A stretch of DNA of 64,000 bases, taken from Streptomyces sp. TRM68416 (GTDB lineage Bacteria > Actinomycetota > Actinomycetes > Streptomycetales > Streptomycetaceae). The notes below the pieces were generated by a model. It did not search any database. It was given only the letters and a program-made list of their open reading frames with translations, and was not told where the DNA came from. How positions within the stretch are numbered: the first letter of the stretch is position 1; every line of letters starts with the position of its first letter. The stretch covers positions 1 through 64,000 of the forward strand of contig NZ_JACVWU010000024.1 in assembly GCF_014596915.1 (NCBI RefSeq), in the 5' to 3' direction. Positions 1-8,713 of the stretch are shown piece after piece. A program made the translations under genes and the position numbers.

Positions 1-2
1 GA

Positions 3-539
3 TACCTGGGCTTCATGTGGGCCCACCCCGGCAAGCAACTCCTCTTCATGGGCCAGGAGTTCGCCCAGGGCGCGGAGTGGTCCGAGGCCCACGGTCCCGA
101 CTGGTGGCTGCTGGACCCGGCCTACGGCGCCGAGGCCGACCACCGCGGCGTGCGGGACCTGGTCCGGGACCTGAACACGGTGTACCGGGCGACCCCGGCC
201 CTCTGGCAACGCGACACCGACCCGGCCGGCTTCCAGTGGGTCGTCGGCGACGCGGCAGACGACAACGTCTTCGCCTTCCTCCGCTACGACGCGGACGACT
301 CCCCTCTCCTGTCCGTCTCGAACTTCTCCCCGGTAGTCCGCCACGACTACCGCCTCGGCGTCCCCGACGACGTCCCTGCCTGGCACGAGACGCTGAACAC
401 GGACGCGTCCCGCTACGGCGGCAGCGACGTCACCAACCCCGACGCGCTCAAGCCGGAGCCCACGGCGTGGCACGGCCACCCGGCCAGCATCCGCCTAACC
501 CTCCCACCCCTGGCCACGCTCTGGCTCCGCCCGGCATAG
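3..539 (+). CDS. glgB: 1,4-alpha-glucan branching enzyme, C-terminal part
   Basis: Partial gene; the 5' end lies outside the window. The readable 178 residues open with GFMWAHPGKQLLFMGQEFAQ, the conserved end of the GH13 branching-enzyme barrel, followed by WWLLDP and the C-terminal beta-sandwich (VFAFLRYD, LLSVSNFSP, RLGVP), ending in LWLRPA. The enzyme transfers alpha-1,4 chain segments to make alpha-1,6 branches in glycogen. In streptomycetes it usually closes the glgE trehalose/maltose-1-phosphate operon, which would lie to the left; that neighbourhood is known for the family, not seen here. The remaining domain cannot be judged. Confidence 0.93.
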   Translation, partial: YLGFMWAHPGKQLLFMGQEFAQGAEWSEAHGPDWWLLDPAYGAEADHRGVRDLVRDLNTVYRATPALWQRDTDPAGFQWVVGDAADDNVFAFLRYDADDSPLLSVSNFSPVVRHDYRLGVPDDVPAWHETLNTDASRYGGSDVTNPDALKPEPTAWHGHPASIRLTLPPLATLWLRPA

Positions 540-696
540 CCCTCCAGAGGCACCCACCCCTCAACCCCCGCCCTACGCCCACCCACCACCCGTTTCCAGT
601 CGGCCAAATGGTGCACCCCGAAACCCACCGCCCTTGCCCACCCGCCCCCCCTCTCGACCCACCGAGTCGGGTAGTGGGCGAGCAAAGGTCGGGGGT

Positions 697-715
697 CTGG
701 GGGCGGAGCCCCCAG
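697..715. terminator. hairpin between convergent glgB and helD
   Basis: Perfect 8-bp stem CTGGGGGC / GCCCCCAG with a 3-base loop, between two convergent genes. It lies inside a copy of a GC-rich intergenic repeat also present near 48.35 kb. No U-tract follows, as is usual in Streptomyces. Confidence 0.55.
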
Positions 716-761
716 GGACGGGACGGGTAGGGGCGGCGGGGGCGAGGAACACACGCGGACG

Positions 762-3023
762 TCAGGGGGACGTCGGTACCAGGCCCGCCGGCAGGCGCCC
801 CGTGTGCAGCACCCCCAGCCGCTGGGTCGCGCGCGTCAGGGCGACGTAGAGGTCGGCCGTACCGTAGCGCCCGGGCTCCACCACCAGGACGGAGTCGAAC
901 TCCAGCCCCTTCGCCTGCCGCGGATCCAGCAGGACCACCGACCGCGTCAGGTCGGGAACACCCCCCGCCGTCACCCCGTCCAGCCGCGCCGCAAGCCGCC
1001 GATGAAGCTCCCGAGGAGCGATCACCGCAAGCCGCCCCTCTCCCGGCATCAGCTCCGACACCGCCTTGGCCACCGCCCCCGGCAGATCATCGGTGGCCCG
1101 AACCCACGGCCGCACCCCCGTGGCCCGCACCGAACTCGGCGGCTCGAACCCCGGCCGCTCGGCCCGCACGACAGCCGCCGCAAGCTCCATGATCTCCGCA
1201 GGGGTGCGGTAGTTGACGCCGAGCCGCGTATGCTCCCAGCGGTCCTCCACATACGGCTCCAGGATCCCGGCCCAGGACCCCACCCCCGCCGCCTCCGCGG
1301 TCTGCGCGGGATCCCCGACCAGCGTCATCGACCGCGTAGGACACCGCCGCATCAGCAGCCGCCACGCCATCGGCGACAACTCCTGCGCCTCGTCGACGAT
1401 GATGTGCCCGAACGCCCACGTCCGATCGGCGGCCGCCCGCTCCGCCGCACTGCGGTGGTCGTCCTCCTCGTGCCGCTCGGCGAACCGCTCCGCGTCGATG
1501 ATGTCGTGCGCGGACAGCACCTCGGAGCCCTCGGGGTCGCTGTCCTCCTTGTCCTCGAACTCGTACGTGCGCGAGGCGTACGACACGTCCAGCACGCCCT
1601 GCGCGTAGGCGATCTGCGTCTCCCGCTCGCGCTCCGCCCGCAGCCGCGCCACCCGGTCGTCCACGCCCAGCAGTTCGGCCGCCTCGTCGAGCAGCGGCAC
1701 GTCCGCCACGGTCCACTTCCGGGTCGCCGGACGCCGGATGGCGGCCGCGTCCTCGTCGGGGAGGTAGCCCACGGGGTCGGCGAGGAAGTCCGCGACCAGC
1801 CGCTCGGGGGTGAGCACGGGCCACAACTGGTCGATGGCGGCCCAGACTTCGGGGTTCTCCGCGAGTTCGTCACGGATCTGCGTGATGTCGCTGGGGTCGA
1901 GGAGATTCGTCCCGTCGTACGGGTCCGTGCCGATGCGCTCGGCGACCATGTCGGTGAGCGTGTTGAGGATGTGGCCCTCGAAGTGCTCGCGCGCCACGTT
2001 GTGCGGAAGCCGCGCCGCGCGGGCGCGCTCCCGGGCCACCTTCACCAGCCCGTCGTCGAGCATGAGGATCTCGCGGTCGTGCTCGATCGCGATCACCGGA
2101 TCGGGCAGCGACTGCCAGTCGCGTACGACGGCGGCGAGTACGTCGGCCATGTCGGCGCGGCCCTTCACGGCGGCGGCCTCGCGGGTGTCGGTGGCCGTCG
2201 CCTTCACACCGGGGAACAGTTCGCCGACCGTGGCCAGCAGCACCCCGGTCTCGCCCAGCGAGGGCAGCACCTCGCCGATGTAGCCGAGGAAGGCGGGGTT
2301 GGGGCCGACGATCAGGACGGCGCGCTTGGCGAGCAGTTCCCGGTGTTCGTAGAGGAGGTACGCCGCCCGGTGCAGGGCGACGGCCGTCTTGCCGGTGCCC
2401 GGACCGCCCTCGACGACGAGGACGCCGCGGTGCGGGGCGCGGATGATCTCGTCCTGCTCGGCCTGGATGGTCTGCACGATGTCGCCCATGCGGCCGGTGC
2501 GCGCGGAGTTGAGCGCGGCGAGGAGCACGGCGTCGCCGCTCGGGTCCTCGTGGCCGGTGCGCTCCTGGTCGCCGAGGTCGAGGATCTCGTCGTGCAGGGC
2601 GGTCACCGTACGGCCGCTGGTGCTGATGTGGCGGCGCCGGCGCAGGCCCATCGGGGTGTGGCCGGTGGCCAGGTAGAAGGGGCGGGCGACGTCGGCCCGC
2701 CAGTCGATGAGGATCGGGGTGCGCTCGGCGTCCTCGGTGCGCAGGCCGATGCGGCCGATGTGGTGGGTGAGGCCCGAGGACAGGTCGATGCGGCCGAAGC
2801 ACAGGGAGCCGTCGACCGCGTTCAGGGCGGCGAGCAGCCCGGAGCGCTCGGCGACGAGGATGTCCCGTTCCAGCCGGGCCTGCATGGGCGTGTTGCCCTG
2901 GGCCAGCGCGTCCTGGACGGAGGTCTCGGTGTCACCGCGCAGGGCGTCCACGCGCGCGTACAGGCCGTCGATGAATTCCTGCTCGACGCGCATTTCATCG
3001 TCCGGAAATTCGCTGTTTGACAA
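762..3023 (-). CDS. helD: HelD-family UvrD-like ATPase (RNA polymerase recycling factor)
   Basis: UvrD/Rep-like superfamily 1 ATPase of about 753 aa. Walker A is GGPGTGKTAVALHRAA near residue 210, Walker B/motif II is IIVDEAQELSP, and motif III is LVGDPAQT. A charged N-terminal coiled-coil arm (MQARLERDILVAERSGLL) is the mark of HelD/HelR rather than a repair helicase. Such proteins bind RNA polymerase and release it from stalled or rifamycin-blocked complexes. The frame is open to 3074. I prefer the TTG at 3023 because GGGAG sits 5 bases upstream; GTG 3029 has almost no spacing and the ATG near 2993 is also possible. I see no obvious rifamycin-associated palindrome upstream, so HelR-type rifampicin inducibility is not supported. 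Confidence 0.88.
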   Translation of the reverse strand: MSNSEFPDDEMRVEQEFIDGLYARVDALRGDTETSVQDALAQGNTPMQARLERDILVAERSGLLAALNAVDGSLCFGRIDLSSGLTHHIGRIGLRTEDAERTPILIDWRADVARPFYLATGHTPMGLRRRRHISTSGRTVTALHDEILDLGDQERTGHEDPSGDAVLLAALNSARTGRMGDIVQTIQAEQDEIIRAPHRGVLVVEGGPGTGKTAVALHRAAYLLYEHRELLAKRAVLIVGPNPAFLGYIGEVLPSLGETGVLLATVGELFPGVKATATDTREAAAVKGRADMADVLAAVVRDWQSLPDPVIAIEHDREILMLDDGLVKVARERARAARLPHNVAREHFEGHILNTLTDMVAERIGTDPYDGTNLLDPSDITQIRDELAENPEVWAAIDQLWPVLTPERLVADFLADPVGYLPDEDAAAIRRPATRKWTVADVPLLDEAAELLGVDDRVARLRAERERETQIAYAQGVLDVSYASRTYEFEDKEDSDPEGSEVLSAHDIIDAERFAERHEEDDHRSAAERAAADRTWAFGHIIVDEAQELSPMAWRLLMRRCPTRSMTLVGDPAQTAEAAGVGSWAGILEPYVEDRWEHTRLGVNYRTPAEIMELAAAVVRAERPGFEPPSSVRATGVRPWVRATDDLPGAVAKAVSELMPGEGRLAVIAPRELHRRLAARLDGVTAGGVPDLTRSVVLLDPRQAKGLEFDSVLVVEPGRYGTADLYVALTRATQRLGVLHTGRLPAGLVPTSP

Positions 3024-3063
3024 TTCCACTCCCGCCCGGATATACTGTGCCCAATGGACTTCT

Positions 3064-3091
3064 TCGCGACCCAATTCCCGTGAAGTCGCGA
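3064..3091. promoter_or_regulatory. inverted repeat upstream of helD
   Basis: TCGCGAC and GTCGCGA, 14 bases apart, lie just upstream of the likely helD promoter region. It could be an operator or a short hairpin; no family is recognised. Confidence 0.3.
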
Positions 3092-3108
3092 ATCATTGAA
3101 TATACGCA

Positions 3109-3146
3109 AAGAAATCCCCCGAGCGCAATTACTCGGGGGATTTCTT
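3109..3146. terminator. bidirectional terminator-type hairpin
   Basis: Perfect 15-bp inverted repeat AAGAAATCCCCCGAG / CTCGGGGGATTTCTT with an 8-base A/T-rich loop. It lies between the lrp gene's 3' end and the helD promoter, so it probably stops lrp transcription from running into helD. Confidence 0.75.
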
Positions 3147-3221
3147 CGGTCCGGACCCTCACAGCACGTCGGCGACCTCCTCCAGCAGCCTCCGCTTCGG
3201 CCGTAATCCTTGACGTCGACG

Positions 3222-3731
3222 TCAGGGCAACAGCGGTTTGCGCTCCACCGGAGAGGTGAGCACGATCGAGGTCGTCGTGCGGCCGAGGGCGGAGATCTCT
3301 TCGAGGATCTCCTCCAGGTGGACGGTGTCGTGAACGGCGACCTTGAGGATCCAGCAGTCCTCGCCGACCACGTGGTGCACCTCGGTGATCTCCGGGCGCT
3401 CCATCAGTTCCAGGGTCCTCGGGTGCTTGAGGTTGTAGCCGCCGTGCGGGTTGACGCGGACGAAGGCCTGGATGCCGTAGCCGAGCCGGGCCGGGACGAC
3501 CTGGGCGCCGTAGCCACTGATCACACCCGCCGTCTCCAGGCGGCGCACCCGCTCGGTGACCGCGGCGGGGCTCAGCCGGACGCGGCGGCCCAGTTCGCTG
3601 AGCTTGATCCGGCCGTCGGTCTGGAGGAGTTCGAGGATCTGCCGGTCCAGCGCGTCGAAGGCCACCGTCGTTTCGTCGGCGGTGGCGCGCGAACGTCGTG
3701 GTTCTTTTGGCGCGACGGCCCGAACTCCCAT
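3222..3731 (-). CDS. Lrp/AsnC family transcriptional regulator
   Basis: 169 aa. The N-terminal winged helix reads ALDRQILELLQTDGRIKLSE, then LSPAAVTERVRRLE as recognition helix. The C-terminal ligand-binding AsnC domain (AFVRVNPHGG, VHHVVGEDCWILKVAV) normally senses amino acids and assembles dimers into octamers. An Arg/Lys-rich leader of about 25 residues precedes the fold. It is divergent from the epimerase/aldo-keto reductase pair with about 40 bases between starts, so it is a likely regulator of that pair and of itself. The ligand is unknown. Confidence 0.92.
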   Translation of the reverse strand: MGVRAVAPKEPRRSRATADETTVAFDALDRQILELLQTDGRIKLSELGRRVRLSPAAVTERVRRLETAGVISGYGAQVVPARLGYGIQAFVRVNPHGGYNLKHPRTLELMERPEITEVHHVVGEDCWILKVAVHDTVHLEEILEEISALGRTTTSIVLTSPVERKPLLP

Positions 3732-3770
3732 GGTTCCCCCTTCAGGGTGTCGTTGTACACCGGAAGAATT

Positions 3771-4688
3771 ATGGCCATGGAAACGGGACGACAGGTACTG
3801 GTCATCGGCGGCAGCCGCTACTTCGGAAAACGGCTGGTCAACCGGCTGCTGGCGGCCGGGGACCGGGTCACGGTCCTGAACCGCGGATCAGCGGCGCCGC
3901 CCGCCGGGGCGCTGCATCTCGTCGCCGACCGGGACGACGAGAACTCCCTGCGCGAGGCGCTCGGTTCCCGCACTTTCGACGTCGTCGTCGACCAGGTCTG
4001 CTACACCCCGCGCCAGGCGGCCGTGGCCCGCCGGGTGTTCGCGGGGCGCGTCGGACGGTATGTGATGACGTCGACGGTGGAGGTGTACGAGTACGAGGAC
4101 TCCCCCGCGCCGGTCGGGGAAACGGCCGTCGATCCGCGCTCGGTCGCCGTCGACCTCGAACTCCCCTGGGAAGATCCGGAGTTCCTGGCGGCCCACTACG
4201 GCGAGGGCAAGCGGCAGGCGGAGGCGGTACTGGCGGCGGACCCGGCCCTCCCCTACGTGGCCGTACGCGTCGCCCATGTGCTGGGCGGGGACGACGACTT
4301 CACCGGACGGCTCGCCCACTACGCCGACCGCATCCGCTCGGGCACGCCGATCGCCGTCCCGGCGGTCGACCGGCCCGCCACCTACATCCACGTCGAGGAG
4401 ATCGCCGACTTCCTGGCCTGGACCGCCGGCGCGGACTTCACCGGGCCGGTCAACGCCGCCTCGCACGGGCGGCTGACCACGGCCGAGCTGTGCGAGGCGG
4501 TGGCGGCCCAACTACCGGGCGGGCGAACCGTGTTCCGGCCCGTCGAGGTCGGCGCCGTCTCACCGCTCTCCTTCGCCCGTTCCTACGGCATGGACAACTC
4601 CCGCGCCACCCGGCTCGGGTTCACCTTCGACGACGTACGGCAGTGGCTGCCGAAGGCCGTCGCCGAGACGCTCGGGAAGGACAACTGA
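3771..4688 (+). CDS. NAD-dependent epimerase/dehydratase family protein
   Basis: 305 aa Rossmann protein of the extended SDR superfamily. The N-terminal dinucleotide motif is VLVIGGSRYFGKRLVNRL (GGxxxxGxxL spacing). ADRDD marks the second beta strand and VVDQVCY precedes the catalytic region. The usual YxxxK appears as HYGEGKRQAE, with His-Tyr before the Lys helix. C-terminal ATYIHVEEIADFLAW matches sugar-nucleotide epimerase-like and isoflavone-reductase-like proteins. Start ATG 3771 has GGAAG five bases upstream; ATG 3777 is possible. It is followed one base later by an aldo-keto reductase, so the two are co-translated. Substrate unknown. Confidence 0.88.
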   Translation: MAMETGRQVLVIGGSRYFGKRLVNRLLAAGDRVTVLNRGSAAPPAGALHLVADRDDENSLREALGSRTFDVVVDQVCYTPRQAAVARRVFAGRVGRYVMTSTVEVYEYEDSPAPVGETAVDPRSVAVDLELPWEDPEFLAAHYGEGKRQAEAVLAADPALPYVAVRVAHVLGGDDDFTGRLAHYADRIRSGTPIAVPAVDRPATYIHVEEIADFLAWTAGADFTGPVNAASHGRLTTAELCEAVAAQLPGGRTVFRPVEVGAVSPLSFARSYGMDNSRATRLGFTFDDVRQWLPKAVAETLGKDN

Positions 4689-4689
4689 C

Positions 4690-5595
4690 ATGCGGTACCG
4701 CACACTTGGCGGCCTGCGCGTGAGTGCGATCGGGCTCGGCGCCATGCCCCTGTCCATCGAGGGCCGGCCGGACGAGGCCCGCGCCCTGGCCACCGTGCAC
4801 GCGGCACTGGACGCGGGGGTGACGCTGCTGGACACGGCGGACTCCTACCATCTGCCCGGCGACGGGCCCGGCCACAACGAACTCCTGGTCGCCCGCGCCC
4901 TCGCGGCCTACGGCGGCGACACAACCGATGTCCTGGTCGCCACCAAGGGCGGGCGGGGCCGGCCCGCGGACGACAGCTGGACGGTGACCGGCGACCCGCG
5001 GCATCTCAAGGCGGCCGCCGAGGGGTCGTTGAAGCGGCTGGGCGTCGACGCCATCGGCCTCTACCAGCTCCACAAGCCCGACCCGGCCGTGCCGTTCGAG
5101 GAGTCGGTGGGCGCGCTGCGCGAACTGCTCGACGAGGGCAAGATCCGGCTGGCCGGCGTCTCCAACACGGACGTGACGCAGATCCGCGCGGCCCGCGCGA
5201 TCCTCGGCGACCGGCTGGTCTCGGTGCAGAACCGGTACTCGCCGGCCGTCCTGGACAGCGAGGCCGAGCTGCGGCTGTGCGCGGAACTGGGGCTGGCGTT
5301 CCTGCCGTGGAGCCCGCTGGGCGGCCTCTCACGCAGTTCCCTGGACGGGCCGTCGAGGCTTGAGGGGGCGGCGGGCGGCGGCCTGGAGACCTTCCACGCC
5401 GTGGCACGCGAGCGGGGCGTCAGCCCCCAACAGGTCTGCCTGGCCTGGCTCTTGGCACGGTCACCCACCGTGATCCCGATCCCGGGCGCGAGCCGACCGG
5501 AGACGATCCGGGACTCGGCGGGGGCAGCGGAACTGGTACTGAGCCCGGCGGAGACGGCACGGCTGGACGCGGCCGTCGACGCGCGCAGGGGTTGA
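4690..5595 (+). CDS. aldo/keto reductase
   Basis: 301 aa (beta/alpha)8 NADPH-dependent oxidoreductase. The catalytic tetrad is visible: Asp and Tyr in LLDTADSY, Lys in LVATKGGRG and His in LYQLHKPD. The C-terminal NADP-binding motif is IPIPGASRPETIRDS. Its ATG lies one base after the epimerase stop, indicating translational coupling in a two-gene operon that probably answers to the divergent Lrp regulator. The substrate, probably a small aldehyde or ketone, cannot be told. Confidence 0.92.
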   Translation: MRYRTLGGLRVSAIGLGAMPLSIEGRPDEARALATVHAALDAGVTLLDTADSYHLPGDGPGHNELLVARALAAYGGDTTDVLVATKGGRGRPADDSWTVTGDPRHLKAAAEGSLKRLGVDAIGLYQLHKPDPAVPFEESVGALRELLDEGKIRLAGVSNTDVTQIRAARAILGDRLVSVQNRYSPAVLDSEAELRLCAELGLAFLPWSPLGGLSRSSLDGPSRLEGAAGGGLETFHAVARERGVSPQQVCLAWLLARSPTVIPIPGASRPETIRDSAGAAELVLSPAETARLDAAVDARRG

Positions 5596-5735
5596 TGAAG
5601 GCTGCCACCTCGGCGGCGTGGAGCTGGGCGGTGTCGAATCCCATGTCCGGTGAAGTGCCCGGCGGGTTCGAGGGACAGCACGCCGTGGAGGCGGTTCAGC
5701 AGGTCGGGGCGTGGCGGAGCGCCTGCGGAGGGAGG
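5590..5735 (-). pseudogene. remnant of a TetR-family regulator C-terminus
   Basis: Minus-strand translation gives LLNRLHGVLSLEPAGHFTG, then after a one-base shift MGFDTAQLHAAEVAAF. Together these match the end of a WHG-type TetR C-terminal domain (LHG..SLE.AGHF..MG.D....EV). No DNA-binding half exists upstream, the frame is broken (an extra base in ACCGGACATGG), and the 3' end runs into the aldo-keto reductase. I infer a decayed regulator that once faced this operon. Confidence 0.45.
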
Positions 5736-6006
5736 CTCCTGGCCGGGGTGGGGCGGGGTGGGGTGGTCCGGGGTGGTGCCGATCCGGGCCGCCGCCGCGG
5801 GCAGCGCGCGCTGCGGCCCCGGCCTCGCGCTGCAAGGGGTCCCGCGGGGCATCACCCCTGGCCCGTCGCCTCAAAGAGCGTCGGCCTCAAGCGCCGGACG
5901 GACGGGCGAACGGGCGGACAGGCGAACGTGGAGGCGGCGGGCTGCGGAAGCCCGCCGCCTCGCCCCCGTTCCCCCGGTCGCCCGGTCGCCCGTTCTTCCG
6001 TAGGCC
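5736..6006. other. non-coding interval with a repeat-like segment
   Basis: No convincing coding frame. Around 5888-5908 CCTCAAGCGCCGGACGGACGG resembles the reverse complement of the Streptomyces intergenic repeat seen near 48.28 kb. The rest is GC-rich simple sequence. Confidence 0.4.
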
Positions 6007-6618
6007 CTACTCCCCCCGCCCCGACCGGACCGCGTCCCCTCGGCCGGTCAGGAGCAGGAGGAGGTCTGCGATGGGGGCGCGGATTTCCTCGCCCTCGCCG
6101 TGGGTCCAGTCGATGTCGGTGGCGACGAGGCGGGCGTGGGGGCGGGGCCACTGGCGGAGGGGGAAGCCCATGGTGCAGACGCGGTCGGCGGCGTCGCGGG
6201 CGGCGGCGGGCGGCATGTCGCGGTGCCGACCCAGCGCGAGCGCGATGTCCTGGCCGTGGACGAGGATGTCGATCAGCGGTTCCCGGGGTGTGGTCGACGG
6301 TGCCAGGCGGCGGGATCCGATGATCGCGCGCAGGTTGGCGACGATGTCGGCCACGGGGCGCTGTGCCTCGCGGACCGCCGTGTCGTGGATCATCCGGTCG
6401 ACGCTCCCCCGGGCGCGGACGAACTCGCGCAGGGCGGCCCCGTAGGTGATCCGCGCTGCCAGGGTGAGGTGGGCGGCCACGTCGCGCACCCGCCAGTCGC
6501 CGCAGCTCGTCCGCGTCTCCCACTCCTCGGGCGTCAGCCCCTCCAGGAAGTCCGCGAGGCTCGCCCGCTCCCGGTCCACGATCTGCCAGCGCTCGTCCGC
6601 GCCCAGCACGACACCCAT
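6007..6618 (-). CDS. maleylpyruvate isomerase family (DinB-like, mycothiol-dependent) protein
   Basis: 203 aa from ATG 6618; an upstream GTG at 6627 is also possible. SCGDWRVRDVAAHLTLAARIT is the signature of the MDMPI N-terminal four-helix DinB-like fold, with a metal-binding His in AAHLT and further His in DILVHGQDIA. Members use mycothiol as cofactor or are uncharacterised. It is divergent from a MarR gene across about 115 bases holding two small palindromes, and is probably controlled by that regulator. Confidence 0.85.
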   Translation of the reverse strand: MGVVLGADERWQIVDRERASLADFLEGLTPEEWETRTSCGDWRVRDVAAHLTLAARITYGAALREFVRARGSVDRMIHDTAVREAQRPVADIVANLRAIIGSRRLAPSTTPREPLIDILVHGQDIALALGRHRDMPPAAARDAADRVCTMGFPLRQWPRPHARLVATDIDWTHGEGEEIRAPIADLLLLLTGRGDAVRSGRGE

Positions 6619-6651
6619 GGGGATCACCGCCCACTCAAGTGGTAAGCTTCA

Positions 6652-6686
6652 CTGACCAAAGTAGTCAGAGCCTCTGACCAATGTCA
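6652..6686. promoter_or_regulatory. twin palindromes, probable MarR operator
   Basis: CTGAC-7-GTCAG (6652-6668) is followed by TGAC-4-GTCA (6675-6686), both in the short gap between divergent isomerase and MarR genes. The shared half-site TGACCAA (CTGACCAAAG, CTGACCAATG) recurs 22 bases apart, about two helical turns, which fits paired dimer binding. Confidence 0.5.
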
Positions 6687-6734
6687 AGCAGTGCACCCCA
6701 AAGCAGTACACCCCCAGGAAGGACAGGGACAGAG

Positions 6735-7175
6735 ATGGTCGCGGACAGCGAGCTCAACACCGGAGTGCTCCTGTTCATCCCGCACCGGGCCCTGGAGAAT
6801 CGTGTCTTCGCCGCGCTCGCCGAGGCCGGTTTCGACGACTTCACGCCCGCCCAGGCCCGGGTCATGCAGCGCATCGGCCCGAACGGCACCCGGCTGACCG
6901 AGCTGGCCGAGCAGGCCCAGGTCACCAAGCAGACGGCGGGGTTCCTGGTCGACCAGCTGGAGAAGGCGGGCTATGTACGGCGGGTTCCGGACCCGACGGA
7001 CAAGCGGGCCCGGCTGGTGTGCACGGCGGAGAAGGCGCAGGCCGCCAAGGTGGTCGCCGACGCGGTCGTGGCCGACGTGGAGAAGGAGTGGGAGGAGCAC
7101 CTCGGCAAGCGCCGTATGAAGCAGCTCCGCGAGGCCCTCACCCTGCTGCGGGAGATCACCGACCCGTGGGCCTGA
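6735..7175 (+). CDS. MarR family transcriptional regulator
   Basis: 146 aa winged-helix regulator. FTPAQARVMQRIGPNGTRLTELAEQAQVTKQ spans helices 3-4, and DPTDKRARLV is the typical MarR wing DxRxxR-like segment. Start ATG 6735 is preferred: MVADSELNTG begins the fold and AGGGAC lies 5-10 bases upstream. An ATG at 6681 would overlap the operator. It faces the maleylpyruvate-isomerase-like gene and probably represses both genes. Effector unknown. Confidence 0.9.
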   Translation: MVADSELNTGVLLFIPHRALENRVFAALAEAGFDDFTPAQARVMQRIGPNGTRLTELAEQAQVTKQTAGFLVDQLEKAGYVRRVPDPTDKRARLVCTAEKAQAAKVVADAVVADVEKEWEEHLGKRRMKQLREALTLLREITDPWA

Positions 7176-7206
7176 GCCGCGCCGCGGCCGACACCCGACA
7201 AAGGCG

Positions 7207-7250
7207 GTACGCCCGCCACGGTCAACGAGGTGACCGTGGCGGGCGTACCC
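7207..7250. terminator. strong bidirectional terminator
   Basis: Perfect 19-bp stem starting GGTACGCCCGCCACGG, with a 6-base ACGAGG loop, between convergent marR and dctA genes. Confidence 0.85.
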
Positions 7251-7330
7251 GCCTCGACGCGGAAGTGACCGAGCGGCCGGACCGACGGGGGGAAAGTGCC
7301 CGGCCGCTCGGCGATTCGCGGGGCGCGGCC

Positions 7331-8713
7331 CTACACCCTGGCAAGCTCCTTCTCCCCGCCCGACTCGGGCACCTGCACCGCAGCAGCCGCCTCGTCGCCG
7401 TCGTCCAGCAGCGTCTTCTCGTCGAAGGGCAGCTCACCGGCGAGCACCTGGTCCACCCGGCCCCGGTCGATCTCCTTCGTCCACGTGCCGATCAGCACCG
7501 TCGCGACCGCGTTGCCCGCGAAGTTGGTCAGCGCACGCGCCTCGCTCATGAACCGGTCGATGCCGACGATGAGACCGATGCCGTCGACCAGCGCCGGCTT
7601 GTGGGACTGGAGACCGCCCGCCAGGGTGGCGAGACCGGCGCCCGTGACACCCGCCGCGCCCTTGGACGCGACCAGCAGGAACAGCAGCAGCGGGATCTGC
7701 TCGCCGATCGACATCGGCGTCCCCATGGCGTCCGCGATGAACAGCGAGGCCATGGTCATGTAGATCATGGTGCCGTCGAGGTTGAAGGAGTAGCCGGTCG
7801 GAACGGTGATGCCGACCACCGGCTTGCTCACCCCGAGGTGCTCCATCTTCGCGATGAGCCGCGGCAGCGCGGACTCGGAGGAGGAGGTCGACAGGATCAG
7901 CAGGAACTCGCGGCCCAGGTACTTGAAGAACGTGAAGATGTTCAGGCCCGCGACGATCCGCAGCAGCGCGCCGAGCACGATGAAGATGAACAGCACGCAG
8001 GTGACGTAGAAGCCCAGCATCAGCACGGCCAGGCTCTTGAGGGCGTCCAGGCCCGCCGAACCGGTGACCGCGGCGATGGCGCCGAAGGCACCGACCGGGG
8101 CGGCCCACATCACCATGGCGAGGATGCGGAAGACAAGCCGCTGGATGTGCTCGATGCCGCGCAGGATCGGCTGCCCGGCCGAACCCATGGCCTGCAGCGC
8201 GAACCCGGCGAGCAGCGCGACGAACAGGGTCTGCAGGACCTCGCCCGCGGTGAACGCGGACACGATCGTGGTCGGGATGATGCCGAGCAGGAACTCGGTG
8301 GTGTCCTTGGCCTCCGCGCCGACCTGCGCCTGTCCGACCTCCTTGACCGCGTCGGTCACCGCGAGGCTGGAACCGGGCTCCAGGATGTTGCCGACGACCA
8401 GGCCGATGCTGAGGGCGACCAGGGACATGGCCAGGAAGTAGACGAGGGCGATACCGCCGACGGCGCCGACCTTGGCGGCCTTCCGTACCGAGCCGATGCC
8501 GAGCACGATCGTGCAGAAGATGATCGGCGAGATCATCATCTTGATCAGGTTCACGAAGCCGGTGCCGATCGGCTTCAGCTCGACAGCGAAGTCCGGTGCG
8601 GCCAGGCCCACGGCGATACCGGCGGCGACCGCGATGATCACCGCGATGTAGAGGTAGTGGGTGCGGTCCCGTTTCACTTTCACGGGTGCCGTATCGGGGG
8701 TGCTGGCGGCCAC
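7331..8713 (-). CDS. dctA: dicarboxylate/amino acid:cation symporter (DctA/GltP type)
   Basis: 460 aa from GTG 8713, chosen because AAGGAGG lies 6 bases upstream; the frame is open further up. This is the DAACS fold: about eight membrane helices with two re-entrant loops, the serine-rich hairpin STSSSESALPRL, and the substrate/Na+ site GYSFNLDGTMIYM plus SKGAAGVTGAG. The family imports C4-dicarboxylates (succinate, fumarate, malate) or glutamate with H+ or Na+. It is divergent from a CitA/DcuS-type sensor kinase and regulator, the classical control of such transporters, which supports the C4-dicarboxylate assignment. Confidence 0.9.
   Translation of the reverse strand: MAASTPDTAPVKVKRDRTHYLYIAVIIAVAAGIAVGLAAPDFAVELKPIGTGFVNLIKMMISPIIFCTIVLGIGSVRKAAKVGAVGGIALVYFLAMSLVALSIGLVVGNILEPGSSLAVTDAVKEVGQAQVGAEAKDTTEFLLGIIPTTIVSAFTAGEVLQTLFVALLAGFALQAMGSAGQPILRGIEHIQRLVFRILAMVMWAAPVGAFGAIAAVTGSAGLDALKSLAVLMLGFYVTCVLFIFIVLGALLRIVAGLNIFTFFKYLGREFLLILSTSSSESALPRLIAKMEHLGVSKPVVGITVPTGYSFNLDGTMIYMTMASLFIADAMGTPMSIGEQIPLLLFLLVASKGAAGVTGAGLATLAGGLQSHKPALVDGIGLIVGIDRFMSEARALTNFAGNAVATVLIGTWTKEIDRGRVDQVLAGELPFDEKTLLDDGDEAAAAVQVPESGGEKELARV

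Noticed and set aside
2991..3160. Rifamycin-associated element upstream of helD
   Set aside because: The palindromes seen do not resemble the RAE as I remember it; only a terminator hairpin and a short TCGCGAC repeat are present.
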